NCBI GenBank assembly: GCA_002261195.1
Contig: MVBO01000001.1
Coordinates: forward strand, 694,051-758,050
DNA length: 64,000 nucleotides
Source: Bifiguratus adelaidae
Lineage: Eukaryota; Mucoromycota; Endogonomycetes; Endogonales
Direction of reading: 5' to 3'
Below, one piece after another: positions 23,161 through 35,544 of the stretch. Positions within the stretch are counted from its first letter, which is position 1. Each line of letters opens with the position of its first letter. The notes below the pieces were generated by a model. It was not told the DNA's origin. It ran no database searches and saw nothing but the letters and a program-made list of their open reading frames with translations. Made by a program: the position numbers and the translations under genes.

Positions 23161-26100
23161 ATGGAGGTTACTCTGCCAGTGGTTGGCATGACGTGCCACT
23201 CTTGCGTCAATGCTGTAACGGGTGCCTTGGAGGATATACAGGGTGTGACAAGCGTGCATGTGGACTTGACAGGTGGAAAGGCAAGCTTCGCTGCAGACCG
23301 TGCAGACTTCGACGTCGATGTCGCCATTAGGGCCATTGAAGATGTTGGTTTTGATGTTCCGGAGGAATATCGTCAAGCGACGGTACGTCTACCGGTGGTT
23401 GGTATGACATGCCAGTCTTGCGTCCAATCAATAACCGGCGCCATTGTGGATGTGGACGGAGTCGAAGAGCTTAAAGTGAGCCTTGAAAAGAACGAAGCTG
23501 AGGTCCGGCTCAAGTTGCTTCGGACCAATGTACAAGTCAAGGATGCCATAGATATTCGCGGTTTCCAAGTGTTGGATCAATCGCCACAGATATCGGATAT
23601 GATAACCATCACCATTGATGTTATTGGGATGACTTGTCACTCATGTGTCAATTCCATCACTTCTGCTTTACAAGCGCATCCTGGAGTGTCGGATGTTCAT
23701 GTGTCATTAGAGAAGGAAACGGCTAAAGTCACCTACGATGCATCTAAAACGAATCCTCGGGTCATTTGCACAGCCATCGAAGACTGCGGCTTCGACACAG
23801 TCTATGTCTATGACGATCAAGGCGACGTACAAGCATCTACACCTATCGCAACCATGACTCTGACACCAGCAGCCGATATCAAGTCACATGATGATCAAGC
23901 TACCACAGCGACACTCAAAGTCACTGGTATGACCTGCGCTTCGTGCGTTGCTTCCATAGAGAGAGCGTTGAAAAAGCGGCCGGAAATTGTCTCTGTCAAT
24001 GTCAACCTCCTAGCCGAAATGGCAACGATTCGATATATTGAAGAACCCAGTGGGATACTGGACGGTATCATTCAGCAGATTGAAGACATTGGGTTTCACG
24101 CAGAGAAGCAAGATGCTGATGGTCAAGACAAGGCTCAACTTAAAATTTTCGGCATGACATGCGCGAGCTGCGTGAATTCAATTGAACGAGGTGTCAAGCA
24201 AGTTGCCGGCATAAAGTCCATCAACGTCAACCTTATGACGGAGTCAGCATATGTGGAATTCGACAGTAGCATTGTTGGCCTTCGCGACATTGTGGAACAG
24301 ATATCAGATCTCGGTTTTGATGCGCTGGTCTCGGACAACAGCGCTAACGCACAAATCGAATCCTTGTCCAAAGTCAAGGAAATCAAAGAATGGAAAGCAG
24401 CTTTCATTCAGTCATTGCTTTTCACCGTACCTCTCTTCTTTCTCGCCATGGTGTTGCCGATGACCAATCTCGGCATGGAGATGATGCATTTGGAGACGCC
24501 CATCAAAGGTCTGTATTGGACCGACCTTGCCCAAATCATCTTGTGCGTTCCGGTGCAATTCGGCGTTGGCAAGCGGTTTTTTGTTGCGGGTTACAAGTCG
24601 TTGCGGCATGGATCTCCTACCATGGATGTCTTGGTGATGATATCGACAAGCTCCGCATTTTTCTTCAGCGCTTTTGCGATACTGTATTCCGTCGTTTCGT
24701 CACAGCATCAAAAACCGACTGTCTTTTTTGAAACGAGTGCCATGCTCATCATGTTTGTGACCTTAGGAAGGTATCTCGAAAACTTGGCAAAAGGACAGAC
24801 ATCAGTAGCTCTGAGCAAGCTGATGAGCTTGGCTCCATCCTCTGCCACACTATTAATTGTTGATGAGGAGACTGGCAACGTTATTGGAGACAGATCTATT
24901 CCAACCGAATTAGTCAAGGTTGGCGATCTGTTACGCCTTTTACCCGGCGACAAGATCCCTGCCGATGGTGTGGTTGTTTCCGGTTCCTCTACTGTGGACG
25001 AATCTATGATCACTGGCGAGGCGGTGCAGGTCAGCAAAACAAAGGATTCTCGTGTCATCGGAGGAACAGTGAATGGACTCGGTTCAATTACGTTTCGAGC
25101 TACTCAAGTTGGCAGTGATACCGCACTGGCAAAGATCGTCAAGCTGGTAGAGGATGCTCAAGTCAGCAAGGCTCCCATTCAAGGATTTGCCGATGTTATT
25201 GCCGGATATTTTGTTCCCGCCGTCATTGGCTTGGGGTGCATCACATTCGTCATCTGGACCATCGTGTTCCACGTCCTCAGTGCGAAGAACAAGGCGCTCT
25301 TGCCCGACATATTTCAACCCGATGGCGAGGATTGGTTCTTTGTCTGCTTGAAGCTTTGCATCAGTGTCATCGTTGTGGCATGTCCGTGTGCCCTAGGTCT
25401 GTCAACGCCTACAGCGGTCATGGTCGGGACTGGTGTTGGTGCTGAAAACGGCATTCTCATCAAAGGTGGTGGACCACTCGAAGCTGGACACAAGGTCGGA
25501 AAGGTGGTCTTTGACAAGACGGGTACTTTGACTCGCGGCGTGATGGACGTACACAAAGTCTGCGTCTGGCCGGAAACTGAGGGACTCTTCACTTCGAATC
25601 AGCTGCTACTACTAGCAGGAGCAGCTGAAAGCAGGAGCGAGCATCCTGTCGGTCGCGCAATATCTAGGCAAAGCCTGGCAGTCTCATCACTACAAACAAC
25701 CGAAGAGTATGCGACGGTCACCGATTTCGCCAGCATTACGGGCAAAGGGATTGATTGTCATGTTGCCATCCACAATAAATCAGTTTGGCAAGGATCCGGC
25801 CAAAAATACAACGTGCTCGTCGGAAACGCTGCCTACGTTGTCAAGGATCGACGTATTGCTATCAATCGTAACCAGCAGCTGGCCATGGAGGAGGAGCAAG
25901 TATTGGGCCACACTTGCGTGCTGGTGGCCGTTGATGAATCCCTGGTAGGCTACATTGCGCTCGCCGATACGGTCAAGCCAGAAGCTCGTGTAGTAGTCGA
26001 AACATTGGCGAGAATGGGCATTCCTAGCGTAATGGTCACTGGAGATCAAGAAGCAACGGCAAGAAACATTGCAAATCAGGTCGGCATTTCTGAAGTTCAT

Positions 26101-26739
26101 GCTGGCGTGTCGCCAAATGGCAAAACCATTCTCGTCAAATCGATGCAGGAAACACAACAGCTTGCTGTCGAACAAACATCCAAATACCCAATCTATAGAC
26201 GATACATTCGTAGACGGACACTTCGGCCGTATGTTGCCATGGTGGGCGATGGTATCAACGATTCACCGGCGCTGGCTGCGTCCAACTTTGGCATCGCTTT
26301 ACGAAGCGGTACAGACATTGCCATGGAAGCAGCCGACGTCGTACTGATGCGGGACGACCTGTGTGATGTCGTGGCTGCCATCGATCTCAGCCGAACAATA
26401 TTCCGGCGCATCAAAATCAACCTTTTCTGGTCATGCATCTACAATGTGACAGGTATACCGCTCGCCATGGGTCTTTTCATACCTTGGGGATACCACATAC
26501 ATCCAATGATGGCTGGCATGGCAATGGCAGCCTCAAGTGTCAGCGTAGTGCTCAGCAGTTTGGCTCTTAAAGGGTGGAGAAAGCCAGATTGCACGGGAAT
26601 TGAAACGCAGGCAGGTGGAGGAAGATGGTGGAAGCACATTTTCACACGGCATCCATATCAGCCAGTCGCTTCGGACGAAATGTCTGTGGTGCGCGAGGCA
26701 CCTGGGGAGGATTTGGAGTTGGGCCAAATCTCACTGTAA
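23161..26739 (+). CDS. CCC2: Copper-transporting P1B-type ATPase (CCC2/ATP7-like) with five metal-binding domains
   Basis: A single-exon 1192-residue pump. Five heavy-metal-associated domains precede the membrane part, with GMTCHSC near residues 9-15, GMTCQSC near 81-87, then GMTCHSC, GMTCASC and GMTCASC. The ATPase core is complete: the TGEA actuator motif, the CPCALG ion-binding motif in the sixth helix, DKTGTLT phosphorylation site, SEHPVG nucleotide-binding motif, and GDGINDSPAL hinge. The last pair of membrane helices and a short acidic tail follow. In fungi this Golgi pump loads copper into secreted oxidases and ferroxidases. Unlike its neighbours it has no intron. A stretch before the hinge (QTSKYPIYRRYIRRRTLRPY) is basic and lineage-variable. 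Confidence 0.96.
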   Translation: MEVTLPVVGMTCHSCVNAVTGALEDIQGVTSVHVDLTGGKASFAADRADFDVDVAIRAIEDVGFDVPEEYRQATVRLPVVGMTCQSCVQSITGAIVDVDGVEELKVSLEKNEAEVRLKLLRTNVQVKDAIDIRGFQVLDQSPQISDMITITIDVIGMTCHSCVNSITSALQAHPGVSDVHVSLEKETAKVTYDASKTNPRVICTAIEDCGFDTVYVYDDQGDVQASTPIATMTLTPAADIKSHDDQATTATLKVTGMTCASCVASIERALKKRPEIVSVNVNLLAEMATIRYIEEPSGILDGIIQQIEDIGFHAEKQDADGQDKAQLKIFGMTCASCVNSIERGVKQVAGIKSINVNLMTESAYVEFDSSIVGLRDIVEQISDLGFDALVSDNSANAQIESLSKVKEIKEWKAAFIQSLLFTVPLFFLAMVLPMTNLGMEMMHLETPIKGLYWTDLAQIILCVPVQFGVGKRFFVAGYKSLRHGSPTMDVLVMISTSSAFFFSAFAILYSVVSSQHQKPTVFFETSAMLIMFVTLGRYLENLAKGQTSVALSKLMSLAPSSATLLIVDEETGNVIGDRSIPTELVKVGDLLRLLPGDKIPADGVVVSGSSTVDESMITGEAVQVSKTKDSRVIGGTVNGLGSITFRATQVGSDTALAKIVKLVEDAQVSKAPIQGFADVIAGYFVPAVIGLGCITFVIWTIVFHVLSAKNKALLPDIFQPDGEDWFFVCLKLCISVIVVACPCALGLSTPTAVMVGTGVGAENGILIKGGGPLEAGHKVGKVVFDKTGTLTRGVMDVHKVCVWPETEGLFTSNQLLLLAGAAESRSEHPVGRAISRQSLAVSSLQTTEEYATVTDFASITGKGIDCHVAIHNKSVWQGSGQKYNVLVGNAAYVVKDRRIAINRNQQLAMEEEQVLGHTCVLVAVDESLVGYIALADTVKPEARVVVETLARMGIPSVMVTGDQEATARNIANQVGISEVHAGVSPNGKTILVKSMQETQQLAVEQTSKYPIYRRYIRRRTLRPYVAMVGDGINDSPALAASNFGIALRSGTDIAMEAADVVLMRDDLCDVVAAIDLSRTIFRRIKINLFWSCIYNVTGIPLAMGLFIPWGYHIHPMMAGMAMAASSVSVVLSSLALKGWRKPDCTGIETQAGGGRWWKHIFTRHPYQPVASDEMSVVREAPGEDLELGQISL

Positions 26740-26901
26740 TTTTCCGCATACCTTGACGTGTACATTGCTGTTACTTCTATACCTATTGTCCATTCCGAAT
26801 AGATGCTCCATGTTTCTGTGCAACGAAGTGATATTTCGCGTGACGACACGCATTTTGGCGCGTGCTTTAAATGGACCTGGTCTTACTTTATTTTAACGTC
26901 C

Positions 26902-28291
26902 ATGGATACAGAGACTGCCAAGAAGCCAGTAAAGAGGCGGCGGACAGCTGTCAAACAACAAGAAAACAAAGTGACTGAGCGTAAGTCTTTAACGCTCCTG
27001 GCTTCATGACCGGAACGCGGGTTGCTAATGAGTGTATTGTCTTTCAGCTTCCGAATACGGTATGTTTTCGTCGACAAGACCTTGACATGGTCTCACACCA
27101 CTTCAGAAACACTTCGGTTGGAAAATATACGGAGAAATAGGGAAATCCTAGAGTCCCTGGATATCGCCCAGGCGGCAAACCAACTTCGCGAACACATACC
27201 GACCAAAGCAGAAACCATCAAGTAAGCCAATGCATTTCAGGGAGGATCCGTACGTTAACAGCACGGCAGGAAAGAAATCAAAGCTCCGGCGAAGCCAGCC
27301 GTGCAACGCCATGTACGAGCGCAAGGTATGTGGACGGTTTTCGTAGAGTAGCCTGGTGCTCATCACTTTCCGACAGCCACATTAAATGCCATACCCCGCC
27401 GCCGCGAATCTCATCGATTACGCGGTTTTGCTCCACCACCAGAACCCACCGAGGAAGAGCTAGCTGAACAACTCAACGAACTAGACTCCGGTGATGGAAA
27501 ATTGCTGGATGCAGATGCCCATTTCCCTCCAGAAGTTCGGGAAAAGGCCATTCGGGTAGAAGGTCATTTCAATGCTTGGATCAATCCGGAACTGATCACC
27601 AAATACGGGTTTGCTTCTAACGCGGCTGAAGCCTGGGAATCCAATGGCGGAGGCAAATTCTCATTCAAAGACCCCCTTGGCACAGGAAAGAAATCGGGCA
27701 AAGGACCTAGTGCAAAGGTAAATCTTGACGTACGCCTCGCAGATGGCTAATGCAATGGTATCTTTAGGCCGCGGCGCAAATGCTTTTCAAAAAGAATCCC
27801 AATGCCTATTTCTATCGTCATACCGAACCAGGCGTGGTAAGACTTCTCTGTGACACCTTGTTATCGATTATAACTTAATGTGTACGCTTTAGGAGCAGTG
27901 GACAGGTGATTGGACGGAAGAGGAAAAGAACCTTTTCTTGCAGGTATGCGATGTGAATGGACCCTTTTGTATAATCTGCTGAGTATTCATTTACTTAGCT
28001 TGCCAAAGAATATGGTTGTGGAGACAAGGTAAGTTGATCGGTGACCGAATCCGATGGATGACTTAACCATCATCAGTGGGGTCTCTTTGCCAGCTATATA
28101 CCACACCGCGTAGGATATCAATGTTCCAATTACTATCGTCAGTGTATCCTCCCCGAAGGCGCGATCTTTGATCCCAACTATCAGGCAAGTCCACCAAGCA
28201 TGCACTCTTCGCGTACTCATGTTTTCCATAGTATACCAGTTCCGGTAAAGCCATTTACATTGGATCTCGGGGCTCGCATAGATCAGAATGA
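26902..28291 (+). CDS. SANT/Myb-domain nuclear protein
   Basis: Reconstructed from about ten small exons. The N-terminal part (PSEYETLRLENIRRNREILE) and the PRRRESHRLRG motif resemble the N-terminal extensions of WDR76/CMR1-type chromatin proteins. A Myb/SANT domain near the end carries the three spaced Trp/aromatic positions: DWTEEEKNLFLQLAKEYGCG, then DKWGLFASYIP, then RVGYQCSNYYRQCI. The intron after K of ETIK uses acceptor cacggcag to keep frame. The intron 28185-28231 begins GCAAGT (a GC-AG intron). The product then ends at 28289-28291 after YTSSGKAIYIGSRGSHRSE. DNA binding is inferred from the SANT fold; target unknown. Confidence 0.68.
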
Positions 28292-28400
28292 AGAACATGT
28301 ATTTGTAATTACGGATGCGTACCATTAATGCTAAATGACACACGTCCCAAAAAGTACATCTCTTGTTTCGGACGTTTCGCTGACACCTTGGCATGCCGTC

Positions 28401-29135
28401 ATGAAACGGAGCATTTCCCTGACGACCACTTCGGTGAGCGATCATACAACCATGTAGACCCCTCTTACTCACACTATATATCTAGACAGGTGTACCGGCT
28501 ATAGTGCCACGAACCAAAAGTCCACCTCGGGCCCGAAGTCCTCTAGGCCAACTTGCACGACACAGTCCACTTTTCGCGTCCGCTTTTGATCATGACGACA
28601 CGTCAAGCGAGGCTACGTCAGTGCCAGAGCTACAGCTCGAAGAATTAGCGGTATTTGGGGAGCTAGAGTATGTAGAGATTCGAAAGCGAATGTCCGAACT
28701 CGAGGTACGTGTCTGAAGCTTGTCGGGCAACCTACGCGATGATTGACCTTGTTTTAGAATACATCTGCCAAGCTTGCAGAGGAAAACGCGTTGCTTAAAC
28801 GCGTCATAGATCAGCAATTAGAGCAGATACAGCAGCTCAATGAGACATGCAGTGACTTAAATCAGAGCATTGTCGTGCTCAAAACCGCGGTATCTGTGCA
28901 AGATCACGCCCTATCTGAATCTCAATCTCGCCTGTCGCTCCTGAACGATACGAATGCTGTTGTTGAGGACGACGTTCAACCGAAAACTCCTGCTGACATA
29001 CCCAGGATGTCCTCTTCCGAGTCGACGCTGAATTGCCCAGCTAATCACAGTGGCATGAGTGCCGCCGAGATACATACCAAACATCTAAAAACTTACAAGG
29101 CAAGCCAAGCATCCAAAGTGACTGAGCAAAGCTGA
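28401..29135 (+). CDS. Coiled-coil protein of unknown function
   Basis: Three exons: MKRSISLTTTS joins in phase to TGVPAIVPRTKSPPRARSPL through an intron ending atctag, and a second intron follows RKRMSELE. Residues ~70-140 (NTSAKLAEENALLKRVIDQQ, LEQIQQLNETCSDLNQSIVV) form a strong heptad coiled coil. The ends are Ser/Pro-rich and disordered. No signal peptide or membrane span. No family recognised. The frame could be read without exon 1, but no ATG is available downstream before the coil. Convergent with PGS1. Confidence 0.6.
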
Positions 29136-29269
29136 TCCGTTCTATAGATCTTTATTTGCGTACACTTGATGTTGCTGATCAACATCTTCTGCTCAATGTT
29201 TTATATGGGTATATAGTTCAGTGCAGATGCGAGCTAGACTGTACATTATTCCATGCTGCTGTAACTTCT

Positions 29270-31085
29270 CTAGAGCATATCTCTAATAATTCTTGCGGTA
29301 ATCTTGACCAAGAAGGGAACCTTTCTGTCTGGCCTTTTAAATAGTTTCTCGTCGACCTGTTCCGAGTATGTATGAAGGTTGGCCAATTCCTAGGGAACGT
29401 CTTTAGAGCTGGCCCTTGTAGGGTATTGATCCTCTTACCCGACCAAGGGATTCCTGGAGTTTTGCATTATCCGTGACCATGATCACTTGTGCTTCCAAAT
29501 CCCGTTCACTGGAACGATAACCAAAGTTGGGAGAGCCAACCAGCGTCATGGCGGGGTTCTCCATTCCTGGCAACTGCAACCACAATCCTAATTGTTGTTA
29601 GGCCAGTGCATATATGCGATCAGATCGATGGCATTACCTTTAGCATGATATGTCCATCCCGGACGAGTGTATTCGGATATCTTGATGGAATCTCCCTTAT
29701 TCAATTGTCTAGTCGCTTGGAAGAAGTCATGTTCAATGGATGTGTAGGCATCGGGCAGATATTTCGAGACGCCTTTGGAGCCGTAGAACCCATTTGCCTA
29801 AAGTTGCCTCAGTTCACGTTGCACAATAGCAAGCCACGTCGTACCTTTGGTGAAGCTGTCAAAAAGTGAAACTTGGCTCGTGTTGAGAGGATTTTTGACT
29901 TCAGTTCCTTTGTGAAATTGAAATAACCAGACGTGAGATGAATCTTCCATGATTGAGATGCCTCTGCGTTGGAGCCTGCAGCATCACAAATCTCCAGTAG
30001 CTTGAAAATTGCTTGCTCGTCTTGTCGTATACCAAATGGACCCATTTGAACGACAGGTAGAACTACTGTATCCGAAGAAGCGATGTCATTTTCTTGTTGA
30101 CGCTTCATCCATTGGCGAATGAATTCAGAAACGCGCGACCGCGCAACCGCTTTGAAGGCCGTACTCTCTTTGATCGGATCCGGAGTGTGCTGCATTTCCA
30201 ATTTATACGAGGATGCGTCGAAGTCTGGAATAAGACGGTATGAAAAGGAGGAAACCACTTTTAGTAACTGCAAGAAATAGGAGGCCATGGTGGGATTTTG
30301 TCGGTATAAAATATATCGATCTTGTCGGTTTGTAAAGTAATCGGTGCTCATGTTTGCGCTATCCAATATTGTTTAGCTATACGATCCATGACCTGCGCGT
30401 ATCCTAGTCTTACCCACTCAGCATGACATCGTTGTCCACACCGTAAATCTTCAAATGCATCAATCCGATGCCTTCATTGAACCGTTGAGGTAAAAGCTTC
30501 TTAAGCCATCCACTTAAATCAGGTGTATGATATAGATGGATGTGCACTCTGGACGGGAATTCTTGTAATAAAGGCAACACTAGCGAGGCCGAACTTTTGC
30601 CCTCGGTCAATCTCGTGCCTCGCAAACCATCAATCAATATGGAGCATTCCAGGCTTGAGTTTTCGCGCATAGCTTCGGCAATTGTGTCCACCTGCAGCGA
30701 CCACAATTACAAGACCTATCTGAGCATGCGCTTTCGGCCTAGGGTAAATCAACCTACGAGATCTTTTTCCTTTGCTCCAATGTAGAGTGCCGCGAGGTAT
30801 ATCCGTTCTTTCGCAGATCGAATCTGGCTCTACGATAGCATATTATTCAGTAAATGCGAATGCAAACGTAAGGTCGCTTGCCTTCAATGTCGCGTAGAAG
30901 TCAGTAGGCTCAGTAATGGTAGTGACATGTTTCCCTTGTACCCCAATAGCAGGCGTGATCGCCCGTAATTCACGAAAGTTTTGAAACGTCGTCACCGATC
31001 GAGGTTTCCCAAGAGCGATAGGCCTCACATTGGTCAAATGCAACCGCACCAATGGGCGAGACAAGGCGCTCCACTTTGTGAACAT
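29270..31085 (-). CDS. PGS1: Phosphatidylglycerophosphate synthase, mitochondrial (PGS1)
   Basis: PGS1 makes phosphatidylglycerophosphate from CDP-diacylglycerol and glycerol-3-phosphate, the first committed step of cardiolipin synthesis, in mitochondria. The N-terminus MFTKWSALSRPLVRLHLTNV is Arg-rich without acids, a good presequence. Both phospholipase-D-type HKD motifs are present: HLKIYGVDND (followed by SGANMSTDYFTNRQDRY) and YHAKGLWLQLPG with GSPNFGYRSSERDLE downstream. The last exon (ELANLHTYSEQVDEKLFKR... IIRDML, stop at 29270) was found by splicing donor gtaagag to acceptor ttccctag. It supplies the family's C-terminal helix. About seven exons. Start codon 36 bp from the HRQ1 start on the other strand. 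Confidence 0.9.
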
Positions 31086-31121
31086 ATTGCGCAGTTCCGA
31101 ACCCAATTTGGCACTTCTCTC

Positions 31122-34100
31122 ATGCCGCGCAAACGCAAGAATGTCACACCCACAGATAATGTGCTGAATGAGGAGACAGTGGAGCGTGGAGACAAGACAG
31201 AGGGCATGCCACAAGGGGCAGAGGCAAACGATATGGCTGTAGGAGGAGATAACTTTGAAGGAGACGCGAAACCGCGCGCCAAAGTGAAGCGATCGAAGAA
31301 GAGTCCACCTATCACACCCTGCGACATTTCAGACTGGCCTCTATACTTCAAAAACCTGCAAAAGACCTTTAGGGCTCTCAACACAGTGTATACGTTCTTC
31401 TCCAAGCGCAAGTTTGTGGCCATATCATTTGAAAACATCAAGTCGTCTGTCGAAAACCTCACTCAAAGGTACACGTCCTGGTTGCATCGATCGATCGCTC
31501 TAACATTATATTAGGGAACTGATTATCGATGATATGGCGGCTATCAAGCAACTATGTCCATTACTCATCAGCTTTTCGTACGTTGACAAGGACGAGCTCA
31601 ATGTACATCTTGACAAAGACCTTCAACCCAAGAAGCGCGAAAAGAAGAAGCCTGTTGGTAACCCTTTCGTGTTGCTTTTTGAATTCCACGATGGAGATCC
31701 AGAGCCACACATTCATGGGTGAGTCAGAGCTGAAGAGCACCTGTGAATAGCGTCTCACGATCTGCAGCAAAAAAGAACACATCCAGGATATTCACAGCGG
31801 GTTTGCGGCTCCAATGTCGCGAGTCAAGGTAACAAAGATGATCGAAAGGCGGAATGACAAGTTTGACCAAGCGGTGGTGGCTTTCCTGGCTGTATGCAGA
31901 CAAACAGTGAGTAGTTTGGCGGCCGATTCGCAGAATAAGGCTGATGCAAACATGATATTACTCCAGCAGTTGGATCCGGAAAAGCATCTAACTGAAAGCG
32001 CCGTAGATAACATCCCAGCTCAGCCCATGCTGGAATCCATTGATTCACCTCCTCTTGGTGACGGATTTGTTGATCGAGATAGACAATCCTTGGCAGCTAT
32101 ATTAGAAGAGGTACAAGAGGAGGAATTTTACAGCTCTCAGATAGTAGAGAACGGTCGGCGTACTTTCCCAATCAAGGAAGCTGTGTATGGTATGTGAAAT
32201 GTTGGTTGTACACCATCTGCTAACCCATCTTTCCTTGCAGGCGAGCTAGACCATCCATTATCGCCACAATTGGCAGCAGCACTAGAGCAAAGTAAAAAAA
32301 TCACACGCGTCTACTCTCATCAAGCGAAAGCCATCAACGATCTGCGGGCTGGACATAACGTCATCGTTTCCACATCCACGGCGAGGTAAGTCATATAGAA
32401 AGGCTTGCCAAATGCAGATCGGTCCTGTAACGCACTTTTAGTGGTAAATCATTAATCTATCAAATCCCGGTTATTCAAGCTCTCGAAGCGGACAGAAAGG
32501 CGAAAGCAATGTACATATTCCCGACCAAGGCGCTGGCGCAAGATCAAAAACGCTCAATGGCACAACTTCTGAGCTTGATACCAGGATTGTCCGATGTCCT
32601 TGCAAGTATACTGATGTCTTCACGATTTCATTGTCTCATTAATGTAGATTGGCACATTCGATGGCGATACACTTGCACGCGAACGCAATGAGTTGAGGGA
32701 AGAAGGAAGCGTGATATTCACCAACCCTGATATTCTACATGTCACTGTACTGCCTAATGCACATCAATGGCGTCATTTTCTCTCTGCTTTGAAATATGTA
32801 GTCATAGACGGTAAGTGCACAGTGCAAGGATTGCCATACCCAATTACTAACCATGGGATATCTAGAATTACATTACTACAACGGTCTATTCGGTTCGCAC
32901 GCTGCTTTGATAATGCGCCGGCTGATACGAATGTGCGAAAAGTACGGCAACACGGACGTGCGATTTGTGTCTTGCAGGCGAGTCTCAGCAACCATTGGAT
33001 GTTTCTAAAGTAATACCTGAACACAGTGCCACAATCGGTAACCCCGAGAATGTGAGTTGATTCTCCGCTAGGCCGGAGCAAGCACACGCCTACACTTGGC
33101 TAACATTTTCGCAGCACATGCGGCAGATCTTTGGGCTGGAAGATGTGGCTCTAACCTCAATTGATGGGTCACCTTGTGGTCAGAAGGTAACGATATCGAA
33201 ATGTCAATGCAATGGTTTAAGCTTAATTTGCGCCAATAGCAATTTATCCTTTGGAATCCACCTCATGTTGATGAGCGAGACACATCGCAAGGCCGACGAG
33301 GGACCATTGGTGAGGCGGCCAAGCTACTCGAATTTCTGATATCGAAGGGGATTCGCACGATTGCGTTTTGCAAGGTTTGTGGTTTCTCCCGTCGCCCTAG
33401 CATGTTGTTTTACATTCTTCGCTTGGCTTTCGTAGGTTCGCAAGACTTGCGAGGTCCTCATGAAACAAATGCGAGTCAATCTTCAGAAAGGCCAAAACGC
33501 GCATCTACTACGCACTGTTATGTCGTATCGGGCCGGATACACTCCCGAGGTTTGCGTTCAGGCAGTATTTCGGGATATCTTCTAATCATGCGATTTAGGA
33601 TCGCAGGCAAATAGAAAAGCGTATGTTTGCCGGAGACTTGCTTGCTATCATTGCCACGAATGCATTGGAGTTGGGCATTGATATTGGATCTCTCGGTATG
33701 TTGGGACCTGCTACATTGCAAACTGAAAGTTGAGTTGACGCGTGCGATCTTAGATGCCGTGCTCATGGTTGGGATGCCATGGTCCATCTCTGCAATGGTA
33801 AGCTCGCCCATCGCTTTCCGGATTCTGACTGAGACCTACTTTCAAAGTGGCAACAATCGGGAAGAGCTGGGAGAAGAAACAGAGACTCCATGACTTTGCT
33901 GATTGCGGAAACACTGGCCATTGACCAACACTACATGGTAAGGTAAATACAATAGCCATATTCCAGAGGTGACGCTCGTTGCAGAATCACCCTGATGACC
34001 TGTACTCACGGCCGCACGCTAATATCAATATTGACTGGATGAACCCACTCGTCATAGAATCGCATCTACAATGCGCAGCTGTCGAACAACCAATTCACAT

Positions 34101-35456
34101 AGATTATGACCGTAAATTCTTTGGGGATCGGGCCGAAGAAATCTGCAAAGAACATCTACTTTTCAACCCTGAGCACCAAGTGAGTATATTGCATTGCACA
34201 TTCCACTCTTGATGCTCAACCATTGCTTGCTTCGCAATAGGTCTACCATTGCAATCCGAAGCTACTGCCCAGCCCGGCCAAACATGTGAATATCCGAAAT
34301 ATTAACGAAGAAGTCTTTGCCATCGTGGATGTGACAAACGACAGGAACTTCGTTTTGGAGGAACTGGAAGCGTCTAGGGCTCTGTTCACCATCTATGAAG
34401 GTATGTGATCTTTCGCTGAAGTATGGACTACTTGTCTGATTACATTCTAGGAGCCGTGTTTATACATCAGGGCATATCCTACCTAGTCGAGGAAACAAAT
34501 ATAGACCAGCGATGGTCAAAAGTCCGGATTACAAATGTTGATTGGACAACTCGACAGCGCGATTATACTGACGTAGATGCTAAAACCGCTACGAAGAGCG
34601 CCCGGATAGGTGACAGCGGGGTGATCTACCATCACGGGCAACTGCTGGGTAAGCATGAGTGATCTTGCCTCTGGATACTATCTAACAATGATTTTAGTGG
34701 CGTCTCATGTGTTTGGATATTTCAAAGTTGATCCAAAAGGACGCATTCTAGATTCTGTAGAGGTCAACATGCCGCCGATAATTCGGAAGAGCAAGGGAAT
34801 CTGGGTTGATGTGCCTATTCAAGCGGTGCGACAGATTGATGAAATGGGTATCGACCTCATGGCGGCAATTCACGCTGCTGGTAACTATAAGGGAATTCTC
34901 TGAGTGAAAGGCAACATTGATCAATCGTGGCAGCACATTCCCTCATGTCTTTATTGCCGATTTTCTCGTATTCTGTTCTTGGCGATCTGAGGACGGAATG
35001 CAAATCGCCCCTTGCGACCAGACCCCGCCCTGCCCGGTATGTTCATCCACGGATGACCTTGCCGTGCTCCTAGGTACTGACAACATTCTAACAGGATATC
35101 ATTGTATGAGCCCAATCCATGCGGTATCACAGTGAAAACATTTCAATTCTTTCCAGATCTGCTGACGAAAGCTCTGGAGACCATCCAGGCGTGCCCATGT
35201 AAAGACGGGTGTCCTGAATGTGAGTAGAGGCGCGACTGTACCTCGCGGAAACTTATTATTCTTAGGTGTCCATTCCACGATTTGTTCCGAAAGTAACTCC
35301 TTGTGCAGCAAAATGGGGGCGGTCATCATTTTACATATTCTCCTCAACCAACCACAGCAAGCGCTAGAGGATTACATTGAGAGACACACAAGCGTCCATG
35401 AAGCTCTCGTAGGCGTGGATTTGGATGCATTAGCAGATCTGGAGGAATTCGAATAG
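31122..35456 (+). CDS. HRQ1: HRQ1, RecQ4-family DNA helicase with MZB/DUF1998 domain
   Basis: Hrq1 is a 3'-5' DNA helicase of the RecQ4 type that acts in crosslink repair and telomere maintenance. Motifs in order: basic N-terminus MPRKRKN, SYSH-type Q-motif region (RVYSHQAKAINDLRAGH), Walker A TASGKSLIYQ split by an intron, MYIFPTKALAQDQ, DELHYY as the DExH box, SATIGNPE (motif III), LLAIIATNALELGIDIG and QQSGRAGRR (motif VI). The C-terminal DUF1998 metal site is clear: CPCKDGCPEC then V-H-S, a Cys and NSLCSKMGA. About seventeen exons, several under 100 nt. All splice phases I followed keep one frame to the stop at 35454-35456. Confidence 0.92.
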
Positions 35457-35544
35457 ACGTTTGATGTCAATGTATATACTTAGGTGTTGATGTAAGTTAC
35501 AAATCGGAATTTACAGTGAGGAAGAAGTAAGACCCATGGGATGA

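Noticed and set aside
31124-35456. Splitting HRQ1 into several genes
   Set aside because: Open frames are broken by many small introns, but helicase motifs and the zinc site run in order with consistent phases.
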